Positions 28,004-35,545 of a stretch of DNA of 35,545 bases are shown in pieces. Under the pieces are notes generated by a model. The model saw nothing but the letters and a program-made list of their open reading frames with translations, searched no databases and was not told the DNA's origin. A program made the translations under genes and the position numbers. The first letter of the stretch is position 1. Each line of letters begins with the position of its first letter. The stretch is from a bacterium (GTDB lineage Bacteria; Electryoneota; RPQS01): positions 1 through 35,545 of the forward strand of contig JAPKYT010000062.1 of assembly GCA_026394155.1 (NCBI GenBank), given 5' to 3'.

Positions 28004-28678
28004 TTATTTCGCTCGTTCACGGGGACGAATCTGGCCGGCGGCGAGCTGATTCTTGCCGATCACCTCGCCCTTGCAAATCCAAACCTTGCAGCCGATGGTG
28101 CCGTAGTTGGTCTTGGCCACCGTCAGCGCGTAGTCCACGTCCGCACGCAAGGTGTGCAGCGGCACGCGCCCTTCCATATAGCCTTCCTGCCGCGACATCT
28201 CGGCTCCGCCGAGGCAGCCGGAACACTGGAGCTTGATGCCTTCGGCGCCCATGCGCATGGTGGTCTGCATGGCCTTCTTCATGGCGCGGCGGAAAGACAC
28301 GCGGCCTTCCAACTGCTGCGCGATCATGTCGGCCACCAATTTGGCCTCGAGTTCGGGACGCTTGATCTCGAAAATATTGACCTGCACGTCGCGGTGGGTC
28401 AAATTGCGCAGTTCGGCTTTCAGCTTGTCCACCTCCGCGCCCTTGCGGCCGATGACGATGCCCGGGCGGGCGGTGCGGATGGTGAGCGTAAGCTGCTTGG
28501 GAGTGCGCTCAATCTGGATGCCCGCCACTCCCGCGCCCTTCAAGCGCTGCGAGAGATAGCGGCGCAGATACAGATCTTCATGCAATTTGTCGGCGAAGTT
28601 CCGCTCGTCGAACCACGCGCTGTTCCAGGTGCGGATGATGCCGAGGCGCATGCCGATAGGATTGACCTTCTGACCCAC
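28004..28678 (-). CDS. rpsC: 30S ribosomal protein S3
   Basis: 'MGQKVNPIGMRLGIIRTWNSAWFDERNFADKLHEDLYLRRYL...GRKGAEVDKLKAEL'. Confidence 0.98.
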   Translation of the reverse strand: MGQKVNPIGMRLGIIRTWNSAWFDERNFADKLHEDLYLRRYLSQRLKGAGVAGIQIERTPKQLTLTIRTARPGIVIGRKGAEVDKLKAELRNLTHRDVQVNIFEIKRPELEAKLVADMIAQQLEGRVSFRRAMKKAMQTTMRMGAEGIKLQCSGCLGGAEMSRQEGYMEGRVPLHTLRADVDYALTVAKTNYGTIGCKVWICKGEVIGKNQLAAGQIRPRERAK

Positions 28679-28681
28679 TGC

Positions 28682-29182
28682 TTAGTCCGTTCTCTTCTTC
28701 TTGACGGTTGGTTTCGTCGTGCCGCGAGAGGCCGGCGCTTTCTTCTTCGGGGCGGGTTTCGCCGCAGCCTTCTTCGTTTCCTTCACCGGCGGAGCCGCCG
28801 CCTCTTCATCGGGAATCGCTTCGGCCTCGGCCTCTTCCGGTTCGGGAGCGCCCACCGTGACCGTCACATGACTCATCCGCTTGCGAATCGGGGTGGCCCG
28901 GCCCATGGCCCGCGGCATGAAGCGGCGGAAGGACGGCCCCTCGTCCACCAGGATGGTCTTGATCACCAGCGTGTCGGGATTCACCTCGCGCGCGTCGTCG
29001 CGGTTGACGATGTTGGCCACCGCCGACTGAATGGCTTTCAGAATCGGCCGCGCTCCCGCGCGGGGCGTGAACTTGAGCAGCCCGATAGCGTCGTTCACGT
29101 TCAGGCCGCGCACGATGTCAGCCACCAGCCGCATCTTGCGCGGAGTCACCCGCAGGTATCTTGCCACACAACGCGATTCCAT
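28682..29182 (-). CDS. rplV: 50S ribosomal protein L22 with acidic-then-basic C-terminal extension
   Basis: 'RYLRVTPRKMRLVADIVRGLNVNDAIGLLKFTPRAGARPILKAIQSAVANI...PRAMGRATPIRKRMSHVTVTV' followed by a ~55-aa tail. Confidence 0.96.
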   Translation of the reverse strand: MESRCVARYLRVTPRKMRLVADIVRGLNVNDAIGLLKFTPRAGARPILKAIQSAVANIVNRDDAREVNPDTLVIKTILVDEGPSFRRFMPRAMGRATPIRKRMSHVTVTVGAPEPEEAEAEAIPDEEAAAPPVKETKKAAAKPAPKKKAPASRGTTKPTVKKKRTD

Positions 29183-29190
29183 GACTCTTC

Positions 29191-29490
29191 CTACTTCCTG
29201 GGGCCGGTGCGGGTCACCGTCTTCTCGGCCTTCCTCGCCGTGTGACCTTTGAACGTGCGGGTGGGAGCGAACTCGCCCAACTTGTGCCCGACCATGTTCT
29301 CGGTAATGTACACCGGCAGGAACTTCTTGCCGTTGTGCACCGCCAGCGTGTGCCCCACGAAATCCGGCGAGATCATCGAGCGCCGCGACCAGGTCTTGAG
29401 AACCTTCTTCTCGCGCGCCTTGTTCATGTCGAGAATCCTCTTCTCGAGCCTGGGGTCAATGAACGGTCCCTTCTTGAGCGATCTGGCCAT
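29191..29490 (-). CDS. rpsS: 30S ribosomal protein S19
   Basis: '[83 protein letters not shown]'. ORF open to 29514; canonical start at 29490. Confidence 0.98.
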   Translation of the reverse strand: MARSLKKGPFIDPRLEKRILDMNKAREKKVLKTWSRRSMISPDFVGHTLAVHNGKKFLPVYITENMVGHKLGEFAPTRTFKGHTARKAEKTVTRTGPRK

Positions 29491-29497
29491 GGGAGCC

Positions 29498-30340
29498 TTA
29501 GCCTCGTGTCTCAACGTTGCGGCGGCGGACGATCAACTTCTTGGAGAGCTTGCGCGGATTGCGGGTCTTGTAACCCTTGGTGGGCTTGCCCCACGGCGTG
29601 CAGGGGTGACGGCCGCCCGAACTCTTGCCCTCTCCACCGCCCATGGGATGATCCACCGGATTCTTGGCCACGCCGCGGACGTGCGGGCGGCGGCCCTGCC
29701 AGCGGGTGCGTCCCGCCTTGCCGAAACTGACCTTCTCGTGCTCGAGATTGCCCACCTGACCGACAGTGGCCAGGCACAGAGCCGGCACCTTCCGCATCTC
29801 CCCCGACGGCAGCTTGAGAAGCGCATACTTGCCGTCCACGGCCGTCAGTTGGCAAGCGGCGCCCGCCGAGCGCGATATCTGTCCCCCTTTGCCGACCCGC
29901 ATTTCCACGTTGTGAATGAACGAGCCCAGCGGAATTTTCTCAATCGGCATGGCGTTGCCCACGCGGATCTCCGCTTCCTTGCGCGACGACATCACGCGGT
30001 CGCCGGCTTGCAAACCGTCGGGCGCGAGGATGTAGCGCTTCTCGCCGTCGGCATAGTGGAGCAGCGCGATATTGGCGCTGCGGTTGGGATCGTATTCCAG
30101 CCGAGCCACCCGCGCCGGCACGTCGAACTTGCTGCGATGAAAGTCAATCACCCGATAGTTGCGCTTGGCGCCGCCGCCGCGATTGATGTTGGTCGCTTTG
30201 CCCTGATTGTTGCGCCCGCCGCTGTGCTTCAAAGGCTCGAGCAGACTCTTCTCGGGGCCCTCTTTGGACAGGTGGCTCCGGTCGAGAACCGTGCGAAAGC
30301 GCAGCGAAGGCGTCAGGGGTCGAAACTTCTTGACAGGCAT
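29498..30340 (-). CDS. rplB: 50S ribosomal protein L2
   Basis: '[18 protein letters not shown]...[26 protein letters not shown]...[34 protein letters not shown]'. Confidence 0.98.
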   Translation of the reverse strand: MPVKKFRPLTPSLRFRTVLDRSHLSKEGPEKSLLEPLKHSGGRNNQGKATNINRGGGAKRNYRVIDFHRSKFDVPARVARLEYDPNRSANIALLHYADGEKRYILAPDGLQAGDRVMSSRKEAEIRVGNAMPIEKIPLGSFIHNVEMRVGKGGQISRSAGAACQLTAVDGKYALLKLPSGEMRKVPALCLATVGQVGNLEHEKVSFGKAGRTRWQGRRPHVRGVAKNPVDHPMGGGEGKSSGGRHPCTPWGKPTKGYKTRNPRKLSKKLIVRRRNVETRG

Positions 30341-30359
30341 GATCGGGATTCGTGAATCG

Positions 30360-30650
30360 CTAAACGTTTTGCGCCAGCTCGATGCGGTCGCCGGTTTTCA
30401 GCGTCACCACCGCCTTCTTCCAGTCGGCCCGCTTGCCGGAGAAGCGGCCCAGCCGCTTGACCTTGCCCTGCACGCGCATGGTGTTGACTTCCAGCACGGT
30501 CACGCTATATTTCTGCTCCACCGCGCGCTTGATTTCGATCTTGTTGGCGGCCGGATCCACCACGAAAGCGTACTGGTTGTGCGCGTCCTGAATGGCCGCG
30601 ATCTTCTCGGTCAGCAACGGCCTGCGGAGCACGGATCTCCTATGCAGCAT
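30360..30650 (-). CDS. rplW: 50S ribosomal protein L23
   Basis: '[62 protein letters not shown]'. Confidence 0.97.
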   Translation of the reverse strand: MLHRRSVLRRPLLTEKIAAIQDAHNQYAFVVDPAANKIEIKRAVEQKYSVTVLEVNTMRVQGKVKRLGRFSGKRADWKKAVVTLKTGDRIELAQNV

Positions 30651-31287
30651 GATCGAGCACCTGCAACAGTTTGGACAGCGCGCTCTTCTGAAGGAGCAGG
30701 GTGGTGCAGTCCATGAGCTCGCGCGTCGAGGCCGCCGCCGCCTTCTGTGAACAGGCGTTTTTCAGATTGCGCACGCTCTTGGCAATGGTCACATCGTAAT
30801 CGGACGTCAGCAGCAGCACCTTCTCGCCGGTGAGTCCCAGCGCTTCGAGCAGGCCCACCATTTCGCGCGTGCGCGGAGCCTCCAGCGCGAAATCCTCGAC
30901 GACGCGAATGCGGTCCTCGCGGGCCTTGTAGATGAGCGCGCTGCGCCGGGCCACTCGGCGCGTCTTGTCGGTCAGCTTCACCGTGTACTCGCGCGGCTGC
31001 GGACCGAAGATGGTGCCGCCGCCGGGATTGAGAGGGGAACGGATGGTCCCTTGACGGGCCATGCCGCGTCCCTTCTGACGGAACGGTTTGCGGCCGCCGC
31101 CGCGCACAAAGCTGCGCGTCTTGGTGGCCGCGTTGCCCTGACGGTGGGCCGCTTCTTCGCTGCGCACCGCCAGCCAAATGGCATGATCGTTGGGCTCGGC
31201 GGCCAGAATCCCGTCGGGAATCTCCACTGTCTCGCTGGTCTTCGAGCCGTCTCTCTTATACACCGGCAACTGCATGGCAGCCTTCAT
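30640..31287 (-). CDS. rplD: 50S ribosomal protein L4
   Basis: 'AVRSEEAAHRQGNAATKTRSFVRGGGRKPFRQKGRGMARQGTIRSPLNPGGGTIFGPQPREY'. Confidence 0.97.
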   Translation of the reverse strand: MKAAMQLPVYKRDGSKTSETVEIPDGILAAEPNDHAIWLAVRSEEAAHRQGNAATKTRSFVRGGGRKPFRQKGRGMARQGTIRSPLNPGGGTIFGPQPREYTVKLTDKTRRVARRSALIYKAREDRIRVVEDFALEAPRTREMVGLLEALGLTGEKVLLLTSDYDVTIAKSVRNLKNACSQKAAAASTRELMDCTTLLLQKSALSKLLQVLDHAA

Positions 31288-31904
31288 TACTTGCGAACGT
31301 AAACGATGCCCTTGTCGGGTCCGGGAACCGCGCCCTTTATCATGATGAGGTTGGCCTCCACATCCACGCGGATCACCCGGAGGTTACGCACGGTCACGCG
31401 ATCATGGCCCATGCGGCCGGGCATGCGCATCCCCTTCCAGACGCGGCCGGGGAAAGTGTGCGCACCGATCGCGCCGCCGTGACGGAAAAACTCGTGCGTG
31501 CCGTGACTGTCCACCGGCCCGGCGAAATTATGGCGCTTCATGACGCCGGTCATGCCGTGCCCCTTGGATGTGCCGGTCACTTTCACCAGATCGCCGACCG
31601 CGAACAGATCGCACTTGAGCGTGTCGCCGATCTTCTTGCCCTCGAGGTCCATGTCGCGAAACTCGCGCTCCACACGCGGCGCGGTGAGGCCCAGTTTGTC
31701 GTAGTGACCCTGCTGCGCCTTGTTCACGAGCGAGTCGCGCTTCTGCTCAAACCCGAGACAGAGAGCCGCATAGCCGGTTGCGTCGGGCGTGCGCAGGCCC
31801 GTAATCTGATTGGGACCCAGCTCAATGACGGTCACGGGAATCACGTTCCCCTTGGCGTCAAAGACGCGGGTCATGCCCAGTTTTCTTCCGATGAGTCCGA
31901 TCAT
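31287..31904 (-). CDS. rplC: 50S ribosomal protein L3
   Basis: '[39 protein letters not shown]...[33 protein letters not shown]'. Confidence 0.98.
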   Translation of the reverse strand: MIGLIGRKLGMTRVFDAKGNVIPVTVIELGPNQITGLRTPDATGYAALCLGFEQKRDSLVNKAQQGHYDKLGLTAPRVEREFRDMDLEGKKIGDTLKCDLFAVGDLVKVTGTSKGHGMTGVMKRHNFAGPVDSHGTHEFFRHGGAIGAHTFPGRVWKGMRMPGRMGHDRVTVRNLRVIRVDVEANLIMIKGAVPGPDKGIVYVRK

Positions 31905-31941
31905 GTTCTATCTCAACGTCAGCCGCCGCGCCGCCGCCCGG

Positions 31942-32250
31942 TCAGGTGGTGATTTCGATATCCACTCCGGCCGGCAGTTCGATGCGGATCAGCGCATCCA
32001 CCGTCTTGGGAGTCGAATTCAGAATGTCAATCAGCCGCTTGTGTATGCGGGTCTCGAACTGCTCGCGCGACTTCTTGTCCACGTGCGGCGAGCGGTTGAC
32101 GGTGACTACCTGCCGCCGCGTGGGCAGCGGAATGGGGCCCGAGATCACCGCGCCGGTGGCCTTGACCGTTTGAATGATCTTCTCGGTTGACTTGTCGATC
32201 AGGTTATGATCGTAGCTCTTCAACCGGATGCGTATGAAACCTTTCTTCAC
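31942..32250 (-). CDS. rpsJ: 30S ribosomal protein S10 (GTG start)
   Basis: '[74 protein letters not shown]'. Confidence 0.98.
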   Translation of the reverse strand: MKKGFIRIRLKSYDHNLIDKSTEKIIQTVKATGAVISGPIPLPTRRQVVTVNRSPHVDKKSREQFETRIHKRLIDILNSTPKTVDALIRIELPAGVDIEITT

Positions 32251-32316
32251 CTTTCCAACCGCCTTAGGCTCGCGGCCGCGATGGCGAGGCGACGGCGCCG
32301 CCTCCCACCCGGTCCG

Positions 32317-34431
32317 CTATCTTCGTTCGAGGATTTTTTCGGAAACGGAAGCAGGAACTTCCTTGAAGTGGTTAAACATCATGGTAAAGATCGCCCGGCC
32401 CTGAGTGAGCGAACGCAGGGTGGTGGCATAACCGAACATCTCGGAGAGCGGCACCACCGCGCTCACCACCTGCCCGTCGGAGCGCGGGTGAATGCCCAGA
32501 ATGCGTCCCCGCCGGGAGTTCAAGTCCCCCGCCACGTTGCCCAGATAGGTGTCCGGCGTCACCACCTCCACCTTCATGATGGGCTCCATCAGCGCCGGAT
32601 CGGCGTTCCGCACCGCGTCGCGCAGCGCCATGGCCGCCGCCGCGCGGAAGGCCACATCGGACGAATCCACCTCGTGATAAGACCCGTCCACCAGCGCGAC
32701 TTTGATATCCACCAGCGGATATCCGGCCAGCACGCCGGTCTTCATCGCGTCTTCCAACCCCCTCTGCACCGACGGAATGTATTCCTTGGGAATGGTGCCG
32801 CCGACGACTTTGTTCTCAAAGATCAGGCCGCTGCCCGCGGGTGCGGGTTCAATATCCATCACCACTTGTGCGTACTGACCGCGCCCACCCGTCTGCTTGA
32901 CAAATTTTGTGTTCTGATGCGCCGGCCGGCGGATGCACTCTTTGTACGCGACCTGCGGGCGGCCCACCACCGCGTCCACGCGGAACTCGCGCAGCAGCCG
33001 GTCCACGATGATTTCGAGGTGCAGCTCGCCCATCCCCGAAATGATGGTCTGGCCGGTCTCATCGTTGAACCCCACCCGGAAGGTGGGATCCTCGTCGGCC
33101 AGCCTCGCCAGTGCCTCGGCGATCTTCTCCTGATCGGCTTTGGACTTCGGCTCGATGGAGATTTCGATCACCGGCGTGGGGAACTCGATTCTTTCGAGGA
33201 GAATCGGCTTGTTCTCCACGCACAGCGTATCCCCGGTGCGCACGGCCTTCAAGGCCACGGTGGCGGCGATGTCACCGGCCGCGACCTCGCCGATATCCTC
33301 CCGCTTGTCGGCCGACATCAGCAGCAGCCGCGACACCCGTTCCCGCTTGCCGGTGGTGGCGTTCAGCACCATCGTCCCCGCCTGCAGCGTGCCCGAATAG
33401 ACCCGGAAGAAGGTGAGCTTGCCCACGTACGGATCGTTCATGATCTTGAACGCCAGCGCGGCAAAAGGCTCGTCGGGATCCGGTTTGCGCTCTTCGGTCT
33501 TTTCGGTCTTGGGATGGATGCCGCTCACCGGTCCGACATCCACCGGCGAGGGCAGATAATCCACCACCGCGTCGAGCAGCCGTTGCACTCCCTTGTTCCT
33601 GAAGGCCGACCCGCACAGCACCGGAAAGACCTGCATGTCCAGCGTGGCCTTGCGCAGCGCGGCGCAGATCTCGTCCGGCGGTATGACCTCCCCCTCTAAG
33701 AACTTGCCCAGCAGATGATCGTCGTAGGACGCCACCGATTCCAGAAGCTTTTCCCGCCAGTGGTGCGCCAAGTCGTACATGTCCTTGGGCACCTCGTACT
33801 CTTCGAAGCGCAGGCCCTGCGTCTGCTCGACCCACACCACGTGTCTGAAGGTGATGAGGTCTATGGCGCCGCTGAACAGGTCCCCCGCTCCCACGGGAAT
33901 GGCGATGGGCACCGGATTCGCGTGGAGGCGGCTCTGAATCATCTCCACCACGCGGAAGAAGTCCGCCCCCGCGCGATCCATCTTGTTGACGAAGCAAATC
34001 CGCGGCACGTTGTAGCGGTTGGCCTGCCGCCACACCGTTTCGGACTGCGGCTCTACTCCTCCCACCGCGCAGAACAGCGCCACCGCCCCGTCCAAAACCC
34101 GCAGCGACCGTTCCACTTCCGCCGTGAAATCCACGTGGCCGGGAGTGTCAATGATATTGATGCGGTGGTCGCGCCAGTAGCAGGTGGTGGCGGCGGAAGT
34201 GATGGTGATGCCGCGCTCCTTCTCCTGCTCCATGAAATCCATGGTGGCGCTGCCCTCGTCCACCTCCCCCATGCGATGCAGGCGGCCCGTATAGAACAAG
34301 ATCCGTTCCGTGGTCGTGGTCTTGCCGGCATCAATGTGGGCCATGATGCCGATATTGCGCGTCGCCGTCAGCGGAAGCCGCTGCTTGCCCCCTTTGGAAG
34401 ACGCGCCCGACCCTTTCTTGGTGGATACCAG
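32317..34431 (-). CDS. fusA: Elongation factor G; start codon uncertain (CTG at 34431 proposed; the first ATG at 34344 truncates the GTPase G1 strand)
   Basis: '[78 protein letters not shown]...'. Upstream in-frame codons read [30 protein letters not shown], with no ATG/GTG/TTG back to an in-frame TGA at 34471-34473. Confidence 0.95.
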   Translation of the reverse strand: MVSTKKGSGASSKGGKQRLPLTATRNIGIMAHIDAGKTTTTERILFYTGRLHRMGEVDEGSATMDFMEQEKERGITITSAATTCYWRDHRINIIDTPGHVDFTAEVERSLRVLDGAVALFCAVGGVEPQSETVWRQANRYNVPRICFVNKMDRAGADFFRVVEMIQSRLHANPVPIAIPVGAGDLFSGAIDLITFRHVVWVEQTQGLRFEEYEVPKDMYDLAHHWREKLLESVASYDDHLLGKFLEGEVIPPDEICAALRKATLDMQVFPVLCGSAFRNKGVQRLLDAVVDYLPSPVDVGPVSGIHPKTEKTEERKPDPDEPFAALAFKIMNDPYVGKLTFFRVYSGTLQAGTMVLNATTGKRERVSRLLLMSADKREDIGEVAAGDIAATVALKAVRTGDTLCVENKPILLERIEFPTPVIEISIEPKSKADQEKIAEALARLADEDPTFRVGFNDETGQTIISGMGELHLEIIVDRLLREFRVDAVVGRPQVAYKECIRRPAHQNTKFVKQTGGRGQYAQVVMDIEPAPAGSGLIFENKVVGGTIPKEYIPSVQRGLEDAMKTGVLAGYPLVDIKVALVDGSYHEVDSSDVAFRAAAAMALRDAVRNADPALMEPIMKVEVVTPDTYLGNVAGDLNSRRGRILGIHPRSDGQVVSAVVPLSEMFGYATTLRSLTQGRAIFTMMFNHFKEVPASVSEKILERR

Positions 34432-34481
34432 GGAACGGTCACGTGAACAAACTCGATCAGACTTTCGACATCAACACTCGA

Positions 34482-34952
34482 TCACCAGCGGAAGTGCGCG
34501 AAGGCCTTGTTGGCTTCGGCCATCTTGTGCGTGTCGTCCCGCTTCTTGACGGCCGAGCCTTCACCCTTGGCGGCGGCCATGAGCTCGCCCGCCAACTTCT
34601 GGGACATGGTCTTCTCCCCGCGCGCGACGGCATAGTTGATCAGCCAGCGGATGGCCAGCGCCTGCCGCCGCGAAGAACGGACTTCCACCGGCACCTGATA
34701 GGTCGAACCGCCGACCCGGCGGCTCTTGACCTCGACCACCGGAGCCACCCCCTTCATGGCCTTGAGAAAGACCTCGATGGGATCGCTCTTGGTCTTGGCG
34801 GCGACGATGCCGAGAGCATCGTACATAATGCTCTCGGCCACCGAGCGCTTGCCCCGGCGGAGCAGACCTTTGATGAAGGCGGCGACTTCCACGGAGCCGT
34901 ACTTCGGATCCGGGAGTGCTTCGCGTTTGAAGACTCGTTTACGTCTTGGCAT
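34482..34952 (-). CDS. rpsG: 30S ribosomal protein S7
   Basis: '[47 protein letters not shown]...[30 protein letters not shown]'. Confidence 0.98.
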   Translation of the reverse strand: MPRRKRVFKREALPDPKYGSVEVAAFIKGLLRRGKRSVAESIMYDALGIVAAKTKSDPIEVFLKAMKGVAPVVEVKSRRVGGSTYQVPVEVRSSRRQALAIRWLINYAVARGEKTMSQKLAGELMAAAKGEGSAVKKRDDTHKMAEANKAFAHFRW

Positions 34953-35019
34953 GCGACAAAACTAACTGCGGTGGTTTCAAAACCGAACGCGGGGAACGCG
35001 GAGGCAGGACGAAATCCGG

Positions 35020-35415
35020 CTACTTAGCCTTGGCGGTGGACGCCGGTGCCTTCTTCTTGGTCCCGTACTTGGAGCGGCCTTGCTTGCGGCCTTCCACCCC
35101 GGCAGCGTCGAGAATCCCGCGGATGATGTGGTAGCGAACACCGGGCAGATCCTTCACACGGCCACCCCGGATCATGACGATGGAGTGCTCCTGAAGGTTG
35201 TGCCCCTCGCCGGGTATGTAGGCGGTCACCACCATACCGTTGGTGAGCTTCACGCGGGCGACTTTCCGCAGCGCCGAGTTGGGCTTTTTAGGCGTGGTGG
35301 TATAGACACGCGTGCACACGCCGCGGCGCTGCGGGCAGCGCGACAGTGCCGGCGCGGAGGTCTTGTACTTGGGGGGTTGACGTTTGGCCCGGATCAGTTG
35401 TTGGACCGTCGGCAA
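35020..35415 (-). CDS. rpsL: 30S ribosomal protein S12
   Basis: '[100 protein letters not shown]'. Confidence 0.98.
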   Translation of the reverse strand: MPTVQQLIRAKRQPPKYKTSAPALSRCPQRRGVCTRVYTTTPKKPNSALRKVARVKLTNGMVVTAYIPGEGHNLQEHSIVMIRGGRVKDLPGVRYHIIRGILDAAGVEGRKQGRSKYGTKKKAPASTAKAK

Positions 35416-35449
35416 AGAATCTCTCCGTCCGTAATTGGGCTTAGACTTA

Positions 35450-35480
35450 CAAATTAAGCAATTTTGGCCATTTTAGTCAA
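35450..35480 (-). promoter_or_regulatory. Promoter candidate for the rpsL superoperon: TTGACT-N17-TTAATTTG
   Basis: Minus strand TTGACT aaaatggccaaaattgc TTAATTTG, ~35 nt upstream of the rpsL ATG. Confidence 0.6.
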
Positions 35481-35521
35481 GACCACGATCCGTGCTTTTC
35501 CTTTCCGTCTCCCGCCCTCGG

Positions 35522-35545
35522 TGTAATGTAAGCCCTTACATTACA
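35522..35545. promoter_or_regulatory. Perfect 24-nt palindrome (11-bp arms, 2-nt centre), candidate operator
   Basis: TGTAATGTAAG-CC-CTTACATTACA on the + strand, ending exactly at the window edge, ~42 bp upstream of the rpsL -35 candidate. Confidence 0.6.

Noticed and set aside
27578-29245. 555-aa + strand ORF
   Set aside because: Antisense shadow of rplP, rpsC and rplV, which are unmistakable; composition (His/Arg/Leu/Gly-rich) is typical of the complementary frame of GC-rich genes.
32206-33699. 497-aa + strand ORF
   Set aside because: Complementary to fusA; no recognisable domain and composition-driven.
1-35545. tRNA/rRNA genes, IS elements or integrases
   Set aside because: No tRNA cloverleaf, rRNA core sequence, transposase or attachment-site signature was recognised on reading; a tRNAscan/ISfinder run would be needed to exclude weak candidates.

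Overview
All 45 supported genes lie on the minus strand. Reading in the transcription direction (right to left), the window starts with a nearly complete str/S10/spc/alpha ribosomal superoperon: rpsL, rpsG, fusA, rpsJ, rplC, rplD, rplW, rplB, rpsS, rplV, rpsC, rplP, rpmC, rpsQ, rplN, rplX, rplE, rpsN, rpsH, rplF, rplR, rpsE, rpmD, rplO, secY, adk, map, infA, rpmJ, rpsM, rpsK, rpsD, rpoA, rplQ. It has no tuf, and it ends at a clear intrinsic terminator (~16355-16384). A promoter-like element then precedes a second, tightly packed gene run: hutU, a crotonase, hutI, a DUF72 protein, a GAF-like/GGDEF diguanylate cyclase, a GT5 glycogen synthase, an NHL-type exported protein, a 1142-aa outer-membrane-type protein of unknown function, a BamA/TamA-like Omp85 protein and RNase E/G. 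The left edge holds a truncated secreted protein (1-774) built of 88-aa carboxypeptidase-regulatory-like repeats. It is absent from the ORF track because it runs off the window. The most interesting signals are: infA (IF1) and fusA (EF-G) both lack an in-frame ATG/GTG/TTG at the homologous N-terminus, with infA having ACG exactly where the canonical ATG belongs; the two best promoter candidates share the architecture TTGACT-N17-TWWATTTG; there is a perfect 24-nt palindrome upstream of rpsL; the large OMP and Omp85 genes are translationally coupled; and several ribosomal proteins carry Lys/Ala/Pro-rich extensions. The core gene content is otherwise ordinary for a GC-rich, probably FCB-group-like bacterium (lineage is inference). 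No CRISPR, tRNA, rRNA or mobile element was recognised.
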